From NCBI GenBank assembly GCA_964019415.1, contig OZ025873.1:2474982-2538981 (forward strand): 64,000 nt of DNA, given 5' to 3'. Positions 61,685 to 64,000 of the stretch are shown here, piece by piece. Positions within the stretch are counted from its first letter, which is position 1. Each line of letters starts with the position of its first letter. The position numbers were made by a program, and so were the translations under genes. The stretch comes from Ianthella basta (lineage: Eukaryota > Porifera > Demospongiae > Verongiida > Ianthellidae). The notes below the pieces were generated by a model. The model did no database searches and was not told where the DNA came from. It worked only from the letters and a program-made list of their open reading frames with translations.

Positions 61685-63463
61685 TCAGAGGCCATTGTAT
61701 ACCTCTTGGCTGGGCTCCTGCTGGAGTAACTTGATGAGATCTGCATGAAGTGTGGGAGGAGAGGAAGAGAGGAGTGTACACAGTGGGTAGTGTGTAGGAT
61801 TAATGTAGACTGTCCTGTGTACACACACACACACACACACACACGTGCACAAACACACACACTACACACACACACACGCATGTACACACACACGCACACA
61901 CACATACACACGCATGCACACACACACGCACACACACACACACACGCACACGCACACTCCACACCAGATACCTCCTATGTACGTACCCTCCTTCTCCTCC
62001 ACTGAGAATGTCCTCTTGGGGAAGTCCACCTCCACTGTCACATACAGTGTGCCTCTTACATTGTTATTGTCATAATTTGGCATACCCTCCCCAGACTTCT
62101 TAATAATAGCACCGTGCCAAGTTACCTTCTCTCTAGAAATATTCACCTGCACAGACAGACAGACGGAGTCCACGAGCAAATTACACACATAGAAATGCAA
62201 AATGGTTGTGTCAGTTAACACACAGATACCAGCTCAACTTCAAAGTGAGGTTATTACAACTTGAGTGAGGCAATTTGCAGAATGATAACAGTTGACTGAC
62301 CATGAACACAGGGAGGGCATTACTGGCACACATGGACAAACAAAACCACTACAGTGCTACCAGTCCAATAGGGATCACTTCATACATGGTCAGGGAAGTT
62401 CTTTCTCAAAGACACACACACGCACACACACACATACACACGCACACACACACCACACACACACATCACACACGCATGCACGCACACACGCATGCACACA
62501 CACACACATTCTCTGTCAATCACTGACTATGGACACGGTATAAACCAACACCTCACAACAACACATGGTATGTGTGTGCATGTGCTTGCACCATCTAATA
62601 CAAGGTGCAGAGTGTCACCTTGTGGCCGTCCAGGTGGGTGATGTCCATAGTAAAGCCTACCAAAGCATCGCGCAAGGAGATAGTCAAGTTTACGTACAGG
62701 TCATCGCCACGGCGCTCAAATACAGGGTGCCTGAGGCATAGGGCAAACACAGGACCATGACGTCCACACTCACACAGGTGGTTAGTGCAGAGAAGACACA
62801 TACATACATAAATAACAACACACAATGTCACAGAGGCTCACTGCTACAGTGTGGTAGTCTGGCTTCCAGCCCCTATTTCTCCATGTGCATATTATTGCAC
62901 AATCACGGAGAAATGAACACATGATTGCTCAATAATAGGGGCTGGCCCGTGAGACCACTGGTGTGTTGTAGGCAAGCGTAAGGATCTTGAGTGAAACACA
63001 TAGCAAACAATGAAATTGCCAGACAATGCAGTCTGTCAGGTACTTTTGACCACAAAGGTCTCTGTCAGTTGTAATAAACTTTGCAACAACCACACATTGT
63101 TGTATTTTGTGTTTCATTCAAGAATCGTTTACCCTTATACTAACACACCATACACACCACCAACCACAGAACGTACATACACACCGACTGGTTAACAGCA
63201 CATCACTGACTTTTTTGTCTGAATCACAAAGATGAGATCACCAGGTTCACCATCAATGTGGGGCTCCCCCTCTGATATAAAGGGATACTCAAAGCCGTCT
63301 GGCATTCCAGGTTCCACTTCAACTTCCAATATCTTCTCCTCATTCACAAATTTAACATTGGGACACTCGTCACATACCTGCTGCTGGAACATCTGCGGAA
63401 CGGTACATGTGGTTGCCATAGCAACAGTGGGGCGGGGACACACACAAACACAACATACATCCA

Positions 63464-63554
<91 letters not shown>

Positions 63555-63790
63555 CCTGGAACTGTCCAGGTCCCATTTGCTGTGTTTTCATTTCTTGCCT
63601 ACAATTACATTTCCTTTTCCCCTGGGCTGCCTTGGGCACTGGTTTGTAGCGAGCTACTTCAATGAAGTTCCCATTGTAGAGGTCTTCTAGCGACACCTCC
63701 AGTGTCATCACTATGGTGCCACCTTTAGGGATGTCTCTGGGGCGTTCATTCCCTGTTGTCCCAAATTTGAAACCAAATCCACCAAAGAAA
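61685..63790 (-). CDS. DNAJB11: DNAJB11 (ERdj3), C-terminal part
   Basis: Five exons in the window: 63556-63790, 63211-63392, 62619-62730, 61987-62146, 61685-61740. Protein words in order: [116 protein letters not shown] and QEVYNGL at the end. These match the substrate-binding domains of ER DnaJ protein B11, including the cysteine-containing insert CNC...CDEC. The J domain lies beyond 64000. The protein is an ER-lumen co-chaperone of BiP. One donor (63205-63210, GTCAGT) is weak but keeps the frame. Confidence 0.93.
61820..61965. repeat. AC-rich microsatellite in a DNAJB11 intron
   Basis: Interrupted AC repeat just upstream, on the plus strand, of exon 61987-62146. Confidence 0.93.
62410..62510. 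repeat. AC-rich microsatellite in a DNAJB11 intron
   Basis: Interrupted AC repeat with ACGC variants. Confidence 0.92.
63465..63556. repeat. (AC)n microsatellite at a DNAJB11 donor
   Basis: About 40 AC units reach the donor of exon 63556-63790 (CAG|GTGTGTG), so the donor itself is part of the repeat. Confidence 0.93.
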
Positions 63791-63814
63791 CTGAAGTGGG
63801 GATAAGAAATATGT

Positions 63815-63960
63815 ACACAGTATTATGAAATAGGTAGACAGCATTGTGGAATATGTACACATTATTGTGAAATATTTACACAGCATTGTGAAATATTTAC
63901 ACAGCATTGTGAAATATTTACACAACATTGTGAAGTATGTACACAATAAGATGAAATACA
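63815..63960. repeat. Tandem repeat of about 24 bp in a DNAJB11 intron
   Basis: Units like acacagcattgtgaaatatt recur about six times with point changes. Confidence 0.88.
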
Positions 63961-64000
63961 TGTGTACAGTGTGAAAGCAGTCACACAGCAATGTGGCTAT

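Overview
The window comes from an invertebrate animal genome. Genes are split by GT-AG introns, and two conserved housekeeping genes lie at the right end: TAF8 (a TFIID subunit) and DNAJB11 (an ER co-chaperone, cut by the window edge). Several kinds of DNA transposon, a tRNA-headed SINE and long AC/GT repeats fill the introns. My impression is a demosponge, but nothing in the sequence proves this.

From 1 to about 53,000 the window is a tandem array of a cassette of roughly 15-16 kb, present three times plus a partial fourth. Each cassette contains: gene A on the minus strand (signal peptide, Ig-like exon, short hinge exon, FN3-like domain split over two exons, transmembrane exon, tyrosine-rich tail); a broken copy of the last exon of gene T; gene B on the minus strand (same exon-phase architecture as A but a different, short tail with a YxxL and a PPxY motif); and gene C on the plus strand, head-to-head with B (signal peptide, one cysteine-containing domain, Pro/Thr stalk, C-terminal hydrophobic exon that looks like a GPI-anchor signal). 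Copies: A1 633-6133, B1 10272-12787, C1 12947-15386; A2 16320-20402, B2 22185-24834, C2 26977-30842; A3 31824-36386, B3 38118-40803, C3 41190-47334; A4 48493-53029. The left edge carries sequence that elsewhere lies just downstream of C, so the array continues to the left. Cassette 1 also holds a broken gene L with an EGFR-like ectodomain (receptor-L / furin-like / receptor-L) between the T relic and B1.

From 53,357 to 58,828 lies the only complete T gene: a single-pass receptor with thrombospondin-type-1 repeats and a long acidic tail. Its start codon is about 40 bp from that of TAF8, which is transcribed divergently. TAF8 (58868-60895) converges with DNAJB11 (61685-63790 and beyond).

If the gene models are right, every cassette encodes two related surface receptors with different signalling tails and one probable GPI-linked surface protein that may share a promoter with B. 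A tandem, recombining cluster of Ig-superfamily receptors with phosphotyrosine-type tails resembles invertebrate allorecognition or immune-receptor loci such as cnidarian Alr. That function is inference only. Signs of rapid evolution are direct: A3 is a mosaic of A2-like and A4-like sequence, tails differ by small indels that remove single motifs, C1 and L carry frameshifts, and transposons have inserted in the B/C intergenic regions and in C introns.
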